Below are positions 50,702 through 60,399 of a stretch of 64,000 bases of DNA, piece after piece (the first letter of the stretch is position 1; each line of letters opens with the position of its first letter). The stretch comes from Actinoallomurus sp050942425. GTDB lineage: Bacteria; Actinomycetota; Actinomycetes; Streptosporangiales; Streptosporangiaceae. The notes beneath the pieces were generated by a model, which was not told the DNA's origin, made no database searches, and worked only from the letters and a program-made list of their open reading frames with translations. The stretch covers positions 9,920,001 through 9,984,000 of the forward strand of contig NZ_CP192063.1 of the NCBI RefSeq assembly GCF_050942425.1. The letters run 5' to 3'. Made by a program: the position numbers and the translations under genes.

Positions 50702-51649
50702 TCACGCACGCCGCGGGTCGGCATCCGGGCGAAGAGTGTCGCATTCCCAATCGTGGCACCCGGCGCGCTCGTCGCTCGGGGGATCCAGGACGGCGAGGGT
50801 GAGCCTCGCCAGGCGTGCCGGGTCGGCGATGATGTCGTACTCAGCGACGCGGTCCCCCTCCGTCCTGATCGTGAGGGCGAGGAGCAGTCGGCCGCGCGGG
50901 GCGATCACGGCGCCGACCCGGCCGTCGATCAGGGCCGGGTCCGCCTCCTTCGCGCGGCGGCCGAAGACCAGCGTCTCGCGGGCCACCGTGTCCGCGCCGC
51001 GCGCGACCGTCTCCCGGCCCGGTGTCAGCACCATGGGGTCGGCTCGGCGTACGACGTCCGGGGCCAGGACGGCGAGCAGGGCGTGCAGGTCGCCGCTTCG
51101 GGCGGCGGCGAGGAAGGCCTCGACGACGCGCCGCTGCCGGCCGAGCTCCGCGTCCGGGACCGGGCCGGTGCCGCGTACCCGGTGCCGTGCCCGGCTGGCG
51201 AGCTTCTTGGCCGCGACCGGGGTGCGCTCGACGATGGGGGCGATCTGGTCGAACGGGACGGCGAACAGGTCGTGCAGCACGAAGGCGACGCGTTCGGCGG
51301 GCGGGAGCCGGTCCAGTACCACGAGCATCGCGCGGCCGACCGACTCGATGAGGACCGCCTCCTGCTCGGGGTCGTCGCCCCCCGCCAGGGCGGGCACCTG
51401 CCACCCGAGCGGGTCCTCCCGGCGTGACGTGCGCGTGCGCAGCATGTCGAGGCAGAGCCGGGACACCACCGTACGGAGCCAGGCCTCCAGATTCTCAATG
51501 CCGCCGAGGTCGGTGCGGCTGAGGCGGAGCCAGGTCTCCTGGACCGCGTCGTCCGCCTCGCTCAGGGAGCCCAGCATCCGGTAGGCCACCGCGCGCAACT
51601 GCTCGCGGTGCGCCTCGAACCGCTCGGCCAACTCATCGTGCTCACCCAT
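50702..51649 (-). CDS. ECF41/SigJ-type sigma factor
   Basis: 315 residues. Region 2: AVAYRMLGSLSEADDAVQET then WLRTVVSRLCLDMLRTR; region 4: VLDRLPPAERVAFVLHDLFA then ERTPVAAKKLASRARHRV. A SnoaL-like C-terminal domain of about 115 residues replaces a separate anti-sigma factor in this group. Divergent from an OYE-like gene 71 bases away, a typical pairing of ECF41 genes with a small oxidoreductase target. Confidence 0.88.
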   Translation of the reverse strand: MGEHDELAERFEAHREQLRAVAYRMLGSLSEADDAVQETWLRLSRTDLGGIENLEAWLRTVVSRLCLDMLRTRTSRREDPLGWQVPALAGGDDPEQEAVLIESVGRAMLVVLDRLPPAERVAFVLHDLFAVPFDQIAPIVERTPVAAKKLASRARHRVRGTGPVPDAELGRQRRVVEAFLAAARSGDLHALLAVLAPDVVRRADPMVLTPGRETVARGADTVARETLVFGRRAKEADPALIDGRVGAVIAPRGRLLLALTIRTEGDRVAEYDIIADPARLARLTLAVLDPPSDERAGCHDWECDTLRPDADPRRA

Positions 51650-51720
51650 CGGTCACCTTTCACCATCGCGCTCCGTCTGTCTCGTGCCACCGATCAGCGA
51701 GCGACGAGGGAGAAAGGTCA

Positions 51721-52758
51721 ATGATCCGACAGGAGCAGATTAGCGAGTGGGGCGGGGACCGGGCGTTGCTGCGGCCGGTGACGCTCGGAGACCTCTGGCT
51801 GCCGAACCGGGTCGTCATGGCGCCGCTGACACGGTGCCGCGCGGCCAACGAGGACCTGGCGCCGACGGACCTGCACGCCGCCTACTACGGCCAGCGGGCC
51901 GGAGCCGGTCTGATCATCGCCGAGGGCACCTGGACGAGCGAGCGGGCGATCGGCTGCTACCCGAACGTCCCCGGCGTCTACGACGAGCGGCAGGTCGCCG
52001 CGTGGAGCCGGGTCACGCGGGTCGTTCACGCCCTGGGCGGCCGCATCGTCCTGCAGCTCTGGCACGCCGGAGTCCAGCGGGAGATGACCCTCGCGGACGT
52101 CGAGCGCACGATCGCGGATTACGGTGCCGCGTCCGAGAACGCCCGCCGGGCCGGGTTCGACGGGGTCGAGATCGCCGCCAACGGAACGCACCTGATCGCG
52201 CAGTTCCTCAATGCCCGGCTCAACCGGCGGACCGACGGATACGGCACCCGCCGGGACCGCCTGCTCCTCGAGGTCGTCGACGCGGTGACGGCGGCGTGGG
52301 ACGGACGGTGTGTCGGTGTACGGCTGTCGCCGTACTGGACCGTCGACGACGAGCCCTCCGCCGACCGGCGGGGCGGCGACTACCCCTGGACCGCCGACGA
52401 CCGGACGCTGGCGGACTACGACGCCCTCGTGGCCGAGCTGAACGGACGCCCGCTCGCGTACCTGCACCTCCGCGGCCCGGTGCCCAGCGGTCCCGGTCCC
52501 GACCTCGACGTGTTCGCCCGGTACCGCAAGCTCTTCGGCGGGCCGCTGATCGCCAATCACGGCTTCGACCGGGAGACGGGTGACGCGATCGTCGAGGCGG
52601 GGATCGCCGACGCGGTGTCCTTCGCCCGGCTCTTCATCGCCAATCCCGACCTGGTCGGCCGGTTCGCGCTGGGGCACGCGACGGCCGGCAGCGACCGGGA
52701 CACCCACTACTCCGGCGGGGCGCGCGGTTACGTCGACTACCCGGTCTGGCCGTTGTGA
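51721..52758 (+). CDS. Old Yellow Enzyme-family protein with altered active site
   Basis: 345 residues. FMN barrel start LPNRVVMAPLTRCRA, HAGAGLIIAEGTW-like block and IANHGFDRETGDAI are normal. However, after GRIVLQLWHAG about 45 residues of the usual family sequence are missing. The HxxH/N substrate-binding pair normally at VE(L/I)HxAxGYL reads VEIAANGTHL, so both ligands and the nearby Tyr are changed. FMN binding is plausible, but ene-reductase activity is doubtful. Likely target of the divergent ECF41 sigma factor. Confidence 0.78.
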   Translation: MIRQEQISEWGGDRALLRPVTLGDLWLPNRVVMAPLTRCRAANEDLAPTDLHAAYYGQRAGAGLIIAEGTWTSERAIGCYPNVPGVYDERQVAAWSRVTRVVHALGGRIVLQLWHAGVQREMTLADVERTIADYGAASENARRAGFDGVEIAANGTHLIAQFLNARLNRRTDGYGTRRDRLLLEVVDAVTAAWDGRCVGVRLSPYWTVDDEPSADRRGGDYPWTADDRTLADYDALVAELNGRPLAYLHLRGPVPSGPGPDLDVFARYRKLFGGPLIANHGFDRETGDAIVEAGIADAVSFARLFIANPDLVGRFALGHATAGSDRDTHYSGGARGYVDYPVWPL

Positions 52759-52783
52759 GTGCCGGCGACGCGCTCGACCTGAA

Positions 52784-53908
52784 TCACACGGCAGCCGCGG
52801 TCAGGCGATTGCTGTAGCGGGCGAGCATGTTGGTATAGGACGTTTCGGGCAACAGCCGACCGATCAGCGGCGGGATGCGCCAGTTGGCGGGATTGCGCCT
52901 GGCCATCCGGGAGACCAGAGATATGCGCGGGTAACGCGCCTCCTCGTAGGAACGCAGCCGTACCGCCGGATCGCCGCCGTCGTCGGCGAGCAGGCGGCCG
53001 AGCACCCACGCGTCCTCGAGGGTCTGGTTGGCGCCCTGCCCCAGGGTGGGTGGCATGGTGTGGGCGGCGTCGCCGACAAGGGTGATGCGGCCCTCCCCCC
53101 ACACTCGGCGGACCTTGTTCCAGTGGTGCCCGAAGAAGTCGAGGTCGTCCTCGGAGGCGGCGGCGAGCACCTCGGGCACGGGTGACGCCCACCCCCCGAA
53201 CCTGCGCCTCAGCTCGGTCAGCGGGGCGGCGGGCCGTTCGTCGGTGGGCGACCAGCGCACGTCGAACCACCACTGCAGCAGGCCGCCCCCGGCGGGCATG
53301 AGCCCGCATGCGCCCTCTCGTCCTGTGATCATCAGGCTGCGGTGAGAGTGGGTGAGGTCGATGTCGATGGGACTGAGGCCCTGCCATGTACCGAAGGTCG
53401 CCGGCTGGACGGCGCCGTCGCCCCACAGGCGGCGTCGCACCGCTGAGTGGTGGCCGTCGGCTCCGATGAGGATGTCTCCCGTGGCGGTCGATCCGTCGGT
53501 GAAGGTCATCGTCACCCGGTCGTCGTCCTGGGTCACGGTCTCGCAGGTCTTGGCGTAGTGGATTAGGCCGTCGGGCAGTCCGTCGGCCAGACGCTCCAAA
53601 AGGAGACCCCGAGAGACCGTCCTGGTCTCGAAGCCGTACCGCTCGGCCGCGTGAGCGATGTTCGCGCCGGCGCGCAGCCGGCCGCGGGCGGTGAGCGAGT
53701 CGATCCTGTCGATGCGGGCACCGACACCGTCCAGGCTGATACCGAGATCGTGCAGTACGGCGGTGCCGTTGCTGAAGATGCTCAGCGCCGCACCGCCGGT
53801 CCGCCAGGCCGGAGCCTGCTCGTAGACCCGCACCTGGTGCCCGGCGGCCAGCAGCACGCGCGCGACGGCCAGGCCGCCCACTCCGCCGCCGGCGATGATG
53901 ATCTCCAT
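52784..53908 (-). CDS. FAD-dependent monooxygenase (PHBH-type)
   Basis: 374 residues. FAD-binding GGGVGGLAVARVLLAAG, the DG motif in LIGADGHHSAVRR and the GD motif GRITLVGDAAHTMPPTLGQG are intact. Group A hydroxylase of unknown substrate. ATG 53908 follows GGAGGGGAT. It is divergent from a MarR gene over a repeat-type operator. Confidence 0.87.
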   Translation of the reverse strand: MEIIIAGGGVGGLAVARVLLAAGHQVRVYEQAPAWRTGGAALSIFSNGTAVLHDLGISLDGVGARIDRIDSLTARGRLRAGANIAHAAERYGFETRTVSRGLLLERLADGLPDGLIHYAKTCETVTQDDDRVTMTFTDGSTATGDILIGADGHHSAVRRRLWGDGAVQPATFGTWQGLSPIDIDLTHSHRSLMITGREGACGLMPAGGGLLQWWFDVRWSPTDERPAAPLTELRRRFGGWASPVPEVLAAASEDDLDFFGHHWNKVRRVWGEGRITLVGDAAHTMPPTLGQGANQTLEDAWVLGRLLADDGGDPAVRLRSYEEARYPRISLVSRMARRNPANWRIPPLIGRLLPETSYTNMLARYSNRLTAAAV

Positions 53909-53915
53909 ATCCCCT

Positions 53916-53946
53916 CCGATTCGAAGTATCTCCGATTTGAAGATAC
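53916..53946. promoter_or_regulatory. Operator-like direct repeats between FAD monooxygenase and MarR
   Basis: CCGATTCGAAGTATC (53916-53930) and CCGATTTGAAGATAC (53932-53946) repeat with a 16-base period; GTATCT and AGATAC also pair as an inverted repeat. A likely MarR binding site. Confidence 0.62.
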
Positions 53947-53970
53947 ATCGCCGGGGAGTAGGTTGAGCAG

Positions 53971-54423
53971 GTGGGTCCCAAGCATCCGGACGAGGCCGTC
54001 TTCCGCGAGTTCCTGATCGCGGTCCTCCTGCACAACGAGGCGGTCGCCGACCGGCTCGGCCTGCAGCCGGTCGACGTCGCCGCCGCCATCCTGCTGGAGA
54101 CGCGCGGACCACTCGCCGTAGGAGCGATCTCCGAGGAGCTGGGGCTGCCGTCCGCCTCGACGACCCGACTGATCGACAGGCTGGAGAAGGCGGGCTACGT
54201 ACGGCGAGTGCGTGGAGAGCGTGATCGGCGCACGGTCACCGTCGAGCTGGTCGAGGGCGGCCTGGACGATTACGAGGCCGCGTGCGAGGCATCCGGGCGG
54301 CACCTGTGGGCCGTCGGCGCGCACTACGGACCGGAACACGTTCCCTTGCTGCTGGACATGTTCACCCGCGTCACCGAGGCCTACCGATCGGCCACCCAGG
54401 AACTACGAGCCGACGCGACCTGA
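53971..54423 (+). CDS. MarR-family regulator
   Basis: 150 residues: AAAILLETRGPLAVGAISEE, recognition region LGLPSASTTRLIDRLEKAGY and wing RVRGERDRRTVTVELV. GTG 53971 is the only good start. Divergent from the FAD monooxygenase, which it probably represses. Converges with the TetR gene at 54430 (6 bases between stops). Confidence 0.86.
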   Translation: MGPKHPDEAVFREFLIAVLLHNEAVADRLGLQPVDVAAAILLETRGPLAVGAISEELGLPSASTTRLIDRLEKAGYVRRVRGERDRRTVTVELVEGGLDDYEAACEASGRHLWAVGAHYGPEHVPLLLDMFTRVTEAYRSATQELRADAT

Positions 54424-54429
54424 ACGCGA

Positions 54430-55089
54430 CTACCCGGCCTGGCCGTCGGGACCGCCGGTGACGCGCTCGGTGTAGTCGGAGCGGGGGGTGGGCCAGCCCT
54501 GCGGAGGGGGTGCCTGCCGGGCCAGGCCGATCAGCGTGGAGCGGACGACGCGATCCACCTGGTCGTCCACGGCCTCGGGAGTGTCGAGGCGCATCAGTCC
54601 GTGGACGAGCAGGGCGGCGAGACCGTGCACGGCCGCCCAGACGACGAAGTCGGCTCCGGGCCGGGCCGCCGCGGGCAGGTCGCCGGATTCGACCAGGCGG
54701 TCGAGTTCCGTGGCGAGGATGCGGTGGGGGTGGGGAGCCGTCGGATCGCCGCCTCCCGTGTTGAACGCCAGCCAGTGCCGGGCCACGGCGGGATCCTCCA
54801 GAGCCCAGCGCACGTAGCCGCGCCCGAAGGCGACCAGGCCGTCCCCCTGTGCGCGTTCGACCGCATCGCTCAGGCGTTCGCCGAGCCTGGCGAGGACGCG
54901 CTGCGACAGGGCCCCTACGAGCGCGTCGCGCGAGGCGAAGTGGTGGTACGCGGCGCTCGGGCTGACGCCGACGCGAACGCTGACCTCGCGCAGCGACCAC
55001 CCGTCGACGCCTCGCTCCCGGATCAGGGCCTCGGCGGTGTCGAGGAGGGCGGTACGGAGGTCGCCATGGTGGTACGGACGGTCGGCCAT
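54430..55089 (-). CDS. TetR-family regulator divergent from an MBL hydrolase
   Basis: 219 residues. Helix-turn-helix: LLDTAEALIRERGVDGWSLR then VRVGVSPSAAYHHFASRDAL. The C-terminal domain has RHWLAFNTGGGDP and DFVVWAAVHGLAALLVHGL. Family type TetR_C (WHG-domain). Divergent from the MBL gene over inverted CGTTCAG/CTGAACG sites. Likely represses it. Confidence 0.87.
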   Translation of the reverse strand: MADRPYHHGDLRTALLDTAEALIRERGVDGWSLREVSVRVGVSPSAAYHHFASRDALVGALSQRVLARLGERLSDAVERAQGDGLVAFGRGYVRWALEDPAVARHWLAFNTGGGDPTAPHPHRILATELDRLVESGDLPAAARPGADFVVWAAVHGLAALLVHGLMRLDTPEAVDDQVDRVVRSTLIGLARQAPPPQGWPTPRSDYTERVTGGPDGQAG

Positions 55090-55105
55090 GCCTCGATCTT
55101 AATGC

Positions 55106-55157
55106 CGTTCAGATTGTGTGTTACGTTCGGAGCACGAACTGAACGTTGCTCAGATTG
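55106..55157. promoter_or_regulatory. Operator-like CGTTCAG/CTGAACG repeats
   Basis: CGTTCAG (55106-55112) and CTGAACG (55139-55145) are inverted, and TTCAGATTG/CTCAGATTG (55108 and 55149) are direct repeats. They lie between the divergent TetR and MBL genes. Confidence 0.5.
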
Positions 55158-55167
55158 GAGTCCCCCG

Positions 55168-56091
55168 ATGAGCGTTCCCGAGTCCGCGTCGTCCGCGGGT
55201 CAAGCTCCTCCCGACCTCGGCTCCGCGCCCGCGCCGATCGTGCGGGGCGAGCCCGTCGTGGTCGCCGACGGTGTGTTCGTGATCCCGGACGGGCGGGTCC
55301 CGATCGTCCCCAACGTGGGCATCGTCGTCGGCGAGCGCGCCGTGCTCGTGGTCGATACCGGTGTCGGCCCCCGCAACGGCGCGTACGTGCTCGACCAGGC
55401 CCAACGCCTGGCGGACGGCCGGCGGTTGTATCTGACGCTCACGCACTTCCACCCCGAGCACGGGTTCGGCGCGCAGGCGTTCCGCGACTCGGCCACGATC
55501 ATCTACAACCGGGCACAGCACGAGGAGCTCCGGCGTAAGGGCGCCGCATACCTGGACATGTTCAAGGGCCTGAGCGAGCACATCGCCGCCGAACTGGCGG
55601 ACGTCGAGTTCGTCGACCCCGACGTCACCTATGAGGGCGAGGCCCGGCTCGACCTCGGCGGGCGTACGGTCGTGCTGCGCGAGTGGGGCCCGGCGCACAC
55701 CGTGGGCGACCAGACGGTGCTCGTCGACGGCGACGTGCTCTTCGGCGGCGACCTGATCGAGACGCGGATGTTCCCCATCGCGCCCTACATGCCGCCGTAC
55801 GACACCGACGTGGACTGCGGACGCTGGATCGAGGTCCTCGACGAGCTGCTGGCCATCGACCCGCGGACGGTCGTGCCCGGACACGGAGAGGTCACCGACA
55901 TCGGGCTCATCCGCGACGTCCGCGACTACCTCGCCCACGTCCGCGAACGCGTCACCGACCTCAAGGCGGCGGGCACCTCCGTCGAGGAGGCCGTGGACCG
56001 GCTCGATCAGGAGGCCCGCGCCCGCTGGAGCACCTGGGCCAACCCCGAGTGGATCGGCTTCACCGTCCGGGCGTTCTTCGCCGCCTCCTGA
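55168..56091 (+). CDS. MBL-fold metallohydrolase with HxHxEH motif
   Basis: 307 residues. The metal motif, normally HxHxDH, reads HFHPEH. Other ligands are normal: GPAHTVGD, FGGDLIE and PGHGEV. The Asp-to-Glu change alters the second metal site but is found in some family members. ATG 55168 follows GGAG. Substrate unknown; it is under the divergent TetR. Confidence 0.82.
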   Translation: MSVPESASSAGQAPPDLGSAPAPIVRGEPVVVADGVFVIPDGRVPIVPNVGIVVGERAVLVVDTGVGPRNGAYVLDQAQRLADGRRLYLTLTHFHPEHGFGAQAFRDSATIIYNRAQHEELRRKGAAYLDMFKGLSEHIAAELADVEFVDPDVTYEGEARLDLGGRTVVLREWGPAHTVGDQTVLVDGDVLFGGDLIETRMFPIAPYMPPYDTDVDCGRWIEVLDELLAIDPRTVVPGHGEVTDIGLIRDVRDYLAHVRERVTDLKAAGTSVEEAVDRLDQEARARWSTWANPEWIGFTVRAFFAAS

Positions 56092-56116
56092 CGGCGCTCT
56101 CTACCAGCGAGCGCCG
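56092..56116 (+). terminator. Hairpin after the MBL gene
   Basis: CGGCGCTC and GAGCGCCG arms with a 9-base loop, directly after the stop. No gene is seen in 56117-56274. Confidence 0.6.
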
Positions 56117-56274
56117 CTCGACGCCTCCTGATGCCGACCGTCGTGGCCGGCGGCCAGGTCGCATCGCGGCCACCCGAAGTCGTCCATCCAGTCATCGGGG
56201 GCCAGAACGCCGCAGAGTTCGTTCGACGGTGCCTCGTTGTCGGTTTCCACCCGGACAACCTACACAGCGTGGAC

Positions 56275-59200
56275 TCAGGTGGTTCGATGTGGCCGACGGT
56301 CTGGGACGGTATCCGGGCGGTCGGCCAGCGCCGCCGCCAGGCGGGCGGCGATGAGCACGCAGAGGAGCTGCGGCAGGGTCTCGGCGAAGAAGTGCGCCCC
56401 GGTGTTCTGCGCCGCCTGGAGTCGGAAACCGGCGATCAGGGACACCGTCGCGGCGAGCATGGCCGCCGCCGGGAGCCAGGGAACGGCCGCGCGTGCGCGC
56501 CACCTGCCGGGGGCCACGGCGAACACCGTCGCGGCTACCGCCGCCACGGCCAGCGCGGCGACGCCTCCGGTCCAGTACCCGAGGCCGGCGGCCGCTCCGA
56601 TCGTCAGGACCACGGCGAACGCGCCCCGCTCGCGCACGACCGGCTCCACCTCCTGCCGGGAGCGGGACGGCCACAGCGCGGCGATCACCAGGACGACCAG
56701 GAAGTTCAGGCCGAGCAGGACGGCGGCCTGGTAGGGGCGGTCGGGCGCGTACGACAGGCGGACGGTGCCGACCGTCCCCGCCGGGAGCGCCCACGCCTGC
56801 CGCCAGCCGTCGATGCGCACCGGGCGCAGCGTCCGGCCGCCGATCGTCGCCCGCCATCCGGCGTTGAAGTTCTCGTTGACCACGAGGTACGAGGCGCGCT
56901 GCGCCGAGACCTCGACCTGCCGGTGCTCTGACGTCCACCGTGTCACGGTCACCGGCGAGGATTCGCGGGCCGGAGCGGCGCCGGTCGGGGCCAGCACCGC
57001 GGAATCGACGCGGAAGGCGTCGAACGGAACCTGGGCGAGCCGGTCGTCCCCGGCCTTGAGCGTGACCGTACGGCAGGCCTGGAAGCGGACGGAACGGCCC
57101 TGGAGGAGGTCCGCGTACGTCGCCGTCGCGCGGGTCGGCACGTCGGCGCCGTTCAGCCGCAGCCTCGGGCCGAAGCCGCATGGGAGGGGGACGCGGGCGT
57201 CGGGGAACGTCGCAAACGGCGTCACTCCGGGCACGGTCACGTCCGTCACCTGCGGCAGGCCGGAGAAGCGCAGCGTCAGGCGGCTCGTGCGCATGGGCTT
57301 GAACGACAGGCGGCCGGTGCCGTCGAGCGGGACCTCGCGCCACTGGCCGTCGTCCCCTTCCAGGCGGACCTGGGTGAGGTAGGCCGCGCCCGCCGGACGC
57401 CGTACGGTGATCCGTCCGACCTCGAGCCTGCGGCCCCACGACAGTGACAGCCAGGGGGCACGGTCCCCGGTCGCGGGCACCCACGTGGTCGCCGGGTCGG
57501 CGTCGAACGCCGCGCGCGGCAGCGTCGCGGGCTCCTGGGTCAGCGTCGAGCTCGCCGTGACCTTCAGCCGGGGATCGGTGGAGGTGTACCGCTGGATCAG
57601 GCCCGGGTCGGTGAGCGCCGCCGTTCCGGTCAGCTCGGCGGTGCCCGTACGGGCGGCGGTGTCCGTACGGGCCGCGGTGCCCGTACTGGCCCCGGTGCCC
57701 GTACTGGCCGCGGTGAGGACGCGGTCGAAGCCGTACGGCTCCTCGTCCCGGCGTTCGAAGAACGGTGAGCAGACCCAGCGGATCGAGCCCCGCATGCAGG
57801 CGGGCAGCGCGCCCGGCGACCGGGACATGACCACGGTGGCGCCCGCCGGGACGGTCGGCAGGCGGTACTCGCGGGCCGCGTGCACGCCGTCGACGTGCAG
57901 TTCGGAGATGGCGACGCGGGCGGCGGCGGGTACGGCGGGCCGGGCGGTGAGTGAGAGGACGCGGATCCGCAGCCATCGGGTCGTCCCCGCGGGCACGCGG
58001 AGGGGCTGGGCGACGGAGGTACGGGCGAGGTGCTGGACGGTCCGGCCGGTCTCGGTCTCCACGGCGATCTCGTCCGGCGGCGGGCCGAGCCGATCGTCCT
58101 GGGCGAACGTCGCCGTGACGTTCCGGGGCGTCAGCGGGTGGTCGAAGTCGACGCGCAGCCACTGGCCGACGGGGCCGGTCCAGCCGCCGCTCTCCCACCG
58201 CGTCCGCGGGTCGCCGTCCAGGGCGGCGTACGGGAGGGCGCCGGGCTGGTCGAGTTCGGCCGGCGAGGTGACGTCCGACGCGGAGGCGGAGGCCGTGACG
58301 TCCTTGATGCCGGTGTAGGCGGCGACCGTCGAGTAGCGGTCCCAGCCGGGTTCGAGGATGTCCCGGCGGGTGGCGGGCACGTTCGCCCGCTCGGCGGTGG
58401 TCAGGGTGGGCGAGGTGTGGCCGCGCAGCTCCCCGAAGTCGCGTTCGACCCGGCGCAGGGAGTCGGCGACGACGGGCCGGCCGACGGCATTGGGGTCGTC
58501 GTCGCCGAACAGGACGGGCTGGTCTTTGAGGAGGCCGTCGTCGGCCATGGTGAGCAGGGCCTCGGGCGAGCCGTACAGCCGCAGCGCCCGGTCGGCGTCG
58601 AGCAGGCCGACCGCGTCATCCGCGCCCTCGACCTCGTAGATCTCGACCGGCGCGTACGGCTGGTCCGGAGAGCTCACCGCGTCATCGGGCAGGGTCGAGC
58701 CGGCCGGTACACCGCCGAACCAGGCCACGCGCCGGATGCCGGGTGAGGCGTCCAGAGCTTGATGGACGCGGGCGGGCCACGCGCCGCGCAGATCGTCGCG
58801 GCGCAGGTCGTTGCGGACGAGGAGGTACCGGACGCCCATCCGGGCCAGGACCTCGGTCAGGCCCGCCGATCCCTGGCCACTGGTGATCCGCTGGTCGATC
58901 GCGTCCATCATCCGGGTGAAGCCCGAGGATCCGGCGGGGACGAGCTGCCGCTCTCCCCAGCGGACGTTCAGCAGCGGTTGGGTGATCTCGTCCATGGGGC
59001 GTCCCCACAGGTACTCCCCGAAGCGCGCGCCGGGGACGGCCAGGACGCCCTGGTCGCCGGCTCGGCCGTTCAGCCAGTCGGCGGCGTCGCGCCAGTACTG
59101 CGGGACCTTCGGGAAGGCGCCCTCGGCCGTCAGTCCGGTACTCAGCGCGGACAGCATCACCCCCGCCAGGGCGGCCGCCGCTCCGATCGGCGCCCACCGC

Positions 59201-60399
59201 CGCCGGGAAGGGAACGCGAGCAGGTGCGCGATGCCCAGGGCGAGCGGAAGGCGTACCAGGCCGTCGAACTTGTAGAGGTTGCGGAACGGGGCCAGCGGCC
59301 CGTCGATCAGGTCCCGTACGGCCGGGGCGAGCGGGCCCGCGTGCCCGGCGACCATGACGGTCAGGCCGGTCAGCAGGGTGACGATGAGGAAGGTCCGCTC
59401 GGGGAGCCGGGCGCGGACGAGCCCGGCCAGCCCGAGCGCGGCGATGAGGCCGGTGCACAGGACGGGTGCCGTCTGGGTCGCGAACGCGTGGCCGAGCGGC
59501 CACCAGGCTCGTCCGTCGACCGTGAGGAAGTTCACCCAGCGTTCCGCGCCGCGCAGGACGTCGGCCGGACCGGTCGTCGCGCTCGTCGTCGCGGCCTTCT
59601 CGGTGTAGAGCAGCCAGGAGTAGGCGTACCGGCCGAGAAGGAGGAGCGGCACGGACCACCAGGCGGTCGCGCAGCCGACCGCGACCGCCCACCAGGCGAG
59701 GATGCGCACACGGAGCAGCCGGGCGTTCTTGGTGCTCCGGGTGAGCACGTACAGGACCGGGACGACGAGCACCGCCAGCGTGGCGGTGCCGTTGATGCCG
59801 CCACAGCAGGCGACGGCCAGCCCCGACCGGGCCGCCGCGCGCACCCGCCCCCCGCCGCGCGCGGCGCCGACCAGGGGCACCACCATCCACGGCAGCATGG
59901 CGAGGGGCAGATACTCGGAGGAGTTGATGCCGAGGGACGCCAGCCCATGCGGGCCGAGCGCGTACGCGAGCGCGCCGACCAACCGCGTGGCCGACGTACC
60001 GATGCCCAGGCGTTCGGCGAGCCGGCGGGCGCCGAGGAACGCGGTGCACAGGAGCGTCGCCAGCCACAGACGCTGAGTGATCCAGGGCGGCATCCCGACG
60101 AGATGGCCCAGCACGTAGAACGGCCCCATCGGGAACAGGTAGCCCGACACCTGATTCTGCAGTTGCCCGAACTGCTCGATGTCCCACAGGTGCAGCGCCC
60201 GCCCGAGAAAGCCGAGCGGATTCACCGCCATGTCAATCTTGGTATCCGGAACGATCCGACCCGGCCGCGTCGCCGTCGCGAGCAGCGTCAGAAGCGCGCA
60301 GCACAGGAAGGTCCGCAGGCGTTCGCGGAGCCGCTCGTCCACGCCGTCCGTCCGGCCGGCCGTGCCCGGGGGCGCCTCCGCCCGGGTCAACGCGGCCAT
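56275..60399 (-). CDS. AftD-like alpha-(1->3)-arabinofuranosyltransferase (DUF3367 family)
   Basis: About 1374 residues. An N-terminal multi-helix half starts LCCALLTLLATATRPGRIVP then DTKIDMAVNPLGFLGRALHL, with the GT-C loop acid in DTKID; further family blocks are FGQLQNQVSGYLFPMGPFYV and PFRNLYKFDGLVRLPLALGI. A long extracytoplasmic half carries F5/8-type (discoidin) sugar-binding domains (about 690-800 and 930-1050) and a C-terminal helix set. AftD adds arabinofuranose to cell-wall arabinan or related glycans. ATG 60399 is chosen; an in-frame GTG at 60471 is also possible. It ends the glycan operon. Confidence 0.82.
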   Translation of the reverse strand: MAALTRAEAPPGTAGRTDGVDERLRERLRTFLCCALLTLLATATRPGRIVPDTKIDMAVNPLGFLGRALHLWDIEQFGQLQNQVSGYLFPMGPFYVLGHLVGMPPWITQRLWLATLLCTAFLGARRLAERLGIGTSATRLVGALAYALGPHGLASLGINSSEYLPLAMLPWMVVPLVGAARGGGRVRAAARSGLAVACCGGINGTATLAVLVVPVLYVLTRSTKNARLLRVRILAWWAVAVGCATAWWSVPLLLLGRYAYSWLLYTEKAATTSATTGPADVLRGAERWVNFLTVDGRAWWPLGHAFATQTAPVLCTGLIAALGLAGLVRARLPERTFLIVTLLTGLTVMVAGHAGPLAPAVRDLIDGPLAPFRNLYKFDGLVRLPLALGIAHLLAFPSRRRWAPIGAAAALAGVMLSALSTGLTAEGAFPKVPQYWRDAADWLNGRAGDQGVLAVPGARFGEYLWGRPMDEITQPLLNVRWGERQLVPAGSSGFTRMMDAIDQRITSGQGSAGLTEVLARMGVRYLLVRNDLRRDDLRGAWPARVHQALDASPGIRRVAWFGGVPAGSTLPDDAVSSPDQPYAPVEIYEVEGADDAVGLLDADRALRLYGSPEALLTMADDGLLKDQPVLFGDDDPNAVGRPVVADSLRRVERDFGELRGHTSPTLTTAERANVPATRRDILEPGWDRYSTVAAYTGIKDVTASASASDVTSPAELDQPGALPYAALDGDPRTRWESGGWTGPVGQWLRVDFDHPLTPRNVTATFAQDDRLGPPPDEIAVETETGRTVQHLARTSVAQPLRVPAGTTRWLRIRVLSLTARPAVPAAARVAISELHVDGVHAAREYRLPTVPAGATVVMSRSPGALPACMRGSIRWVCSPFFERRDEEPYGFDRVLTAASTGTGASTGTAARTDTAARTGTAELTGTAALTDPGLIQRYTSTDPRLKVTASSTLTQEPATLPRAAFDADPATTWVPATGDRAPWLSLSWGRRLEVGRITVRRPAGAAYLTQVRLEGDDGQWREVPLDGTGRLSFKPMRTSRLTLRFSGLPQVTDVTVPGVTPFATFPDARVPLPCGFGPRLRLNGADVPTRATATYADLLQGRSVRFQACRTVTLKAGDDRLAQVPFDAFRVDSAVLAPTGAAPARESSPVTVTRWTSEHRQVEVSAQRASYLVVNENFNAGWRATIGGRTLRPVRIDGWRQAWALPAGTVGTVRLSYAPDRPYQAAVLLGLNFLVVLVIAALWPSRSRQEVEPVVRERGAFAVVLTIGAAAGLGYWTGGVAALAVAAVAATVFAVAPGRWRARAAVPWLPAAAMLAATVSLIAGFRLQAAQNTGAHFFAETLPQLLCVLIAARLAAALADRPDTVPDRRPHRTT

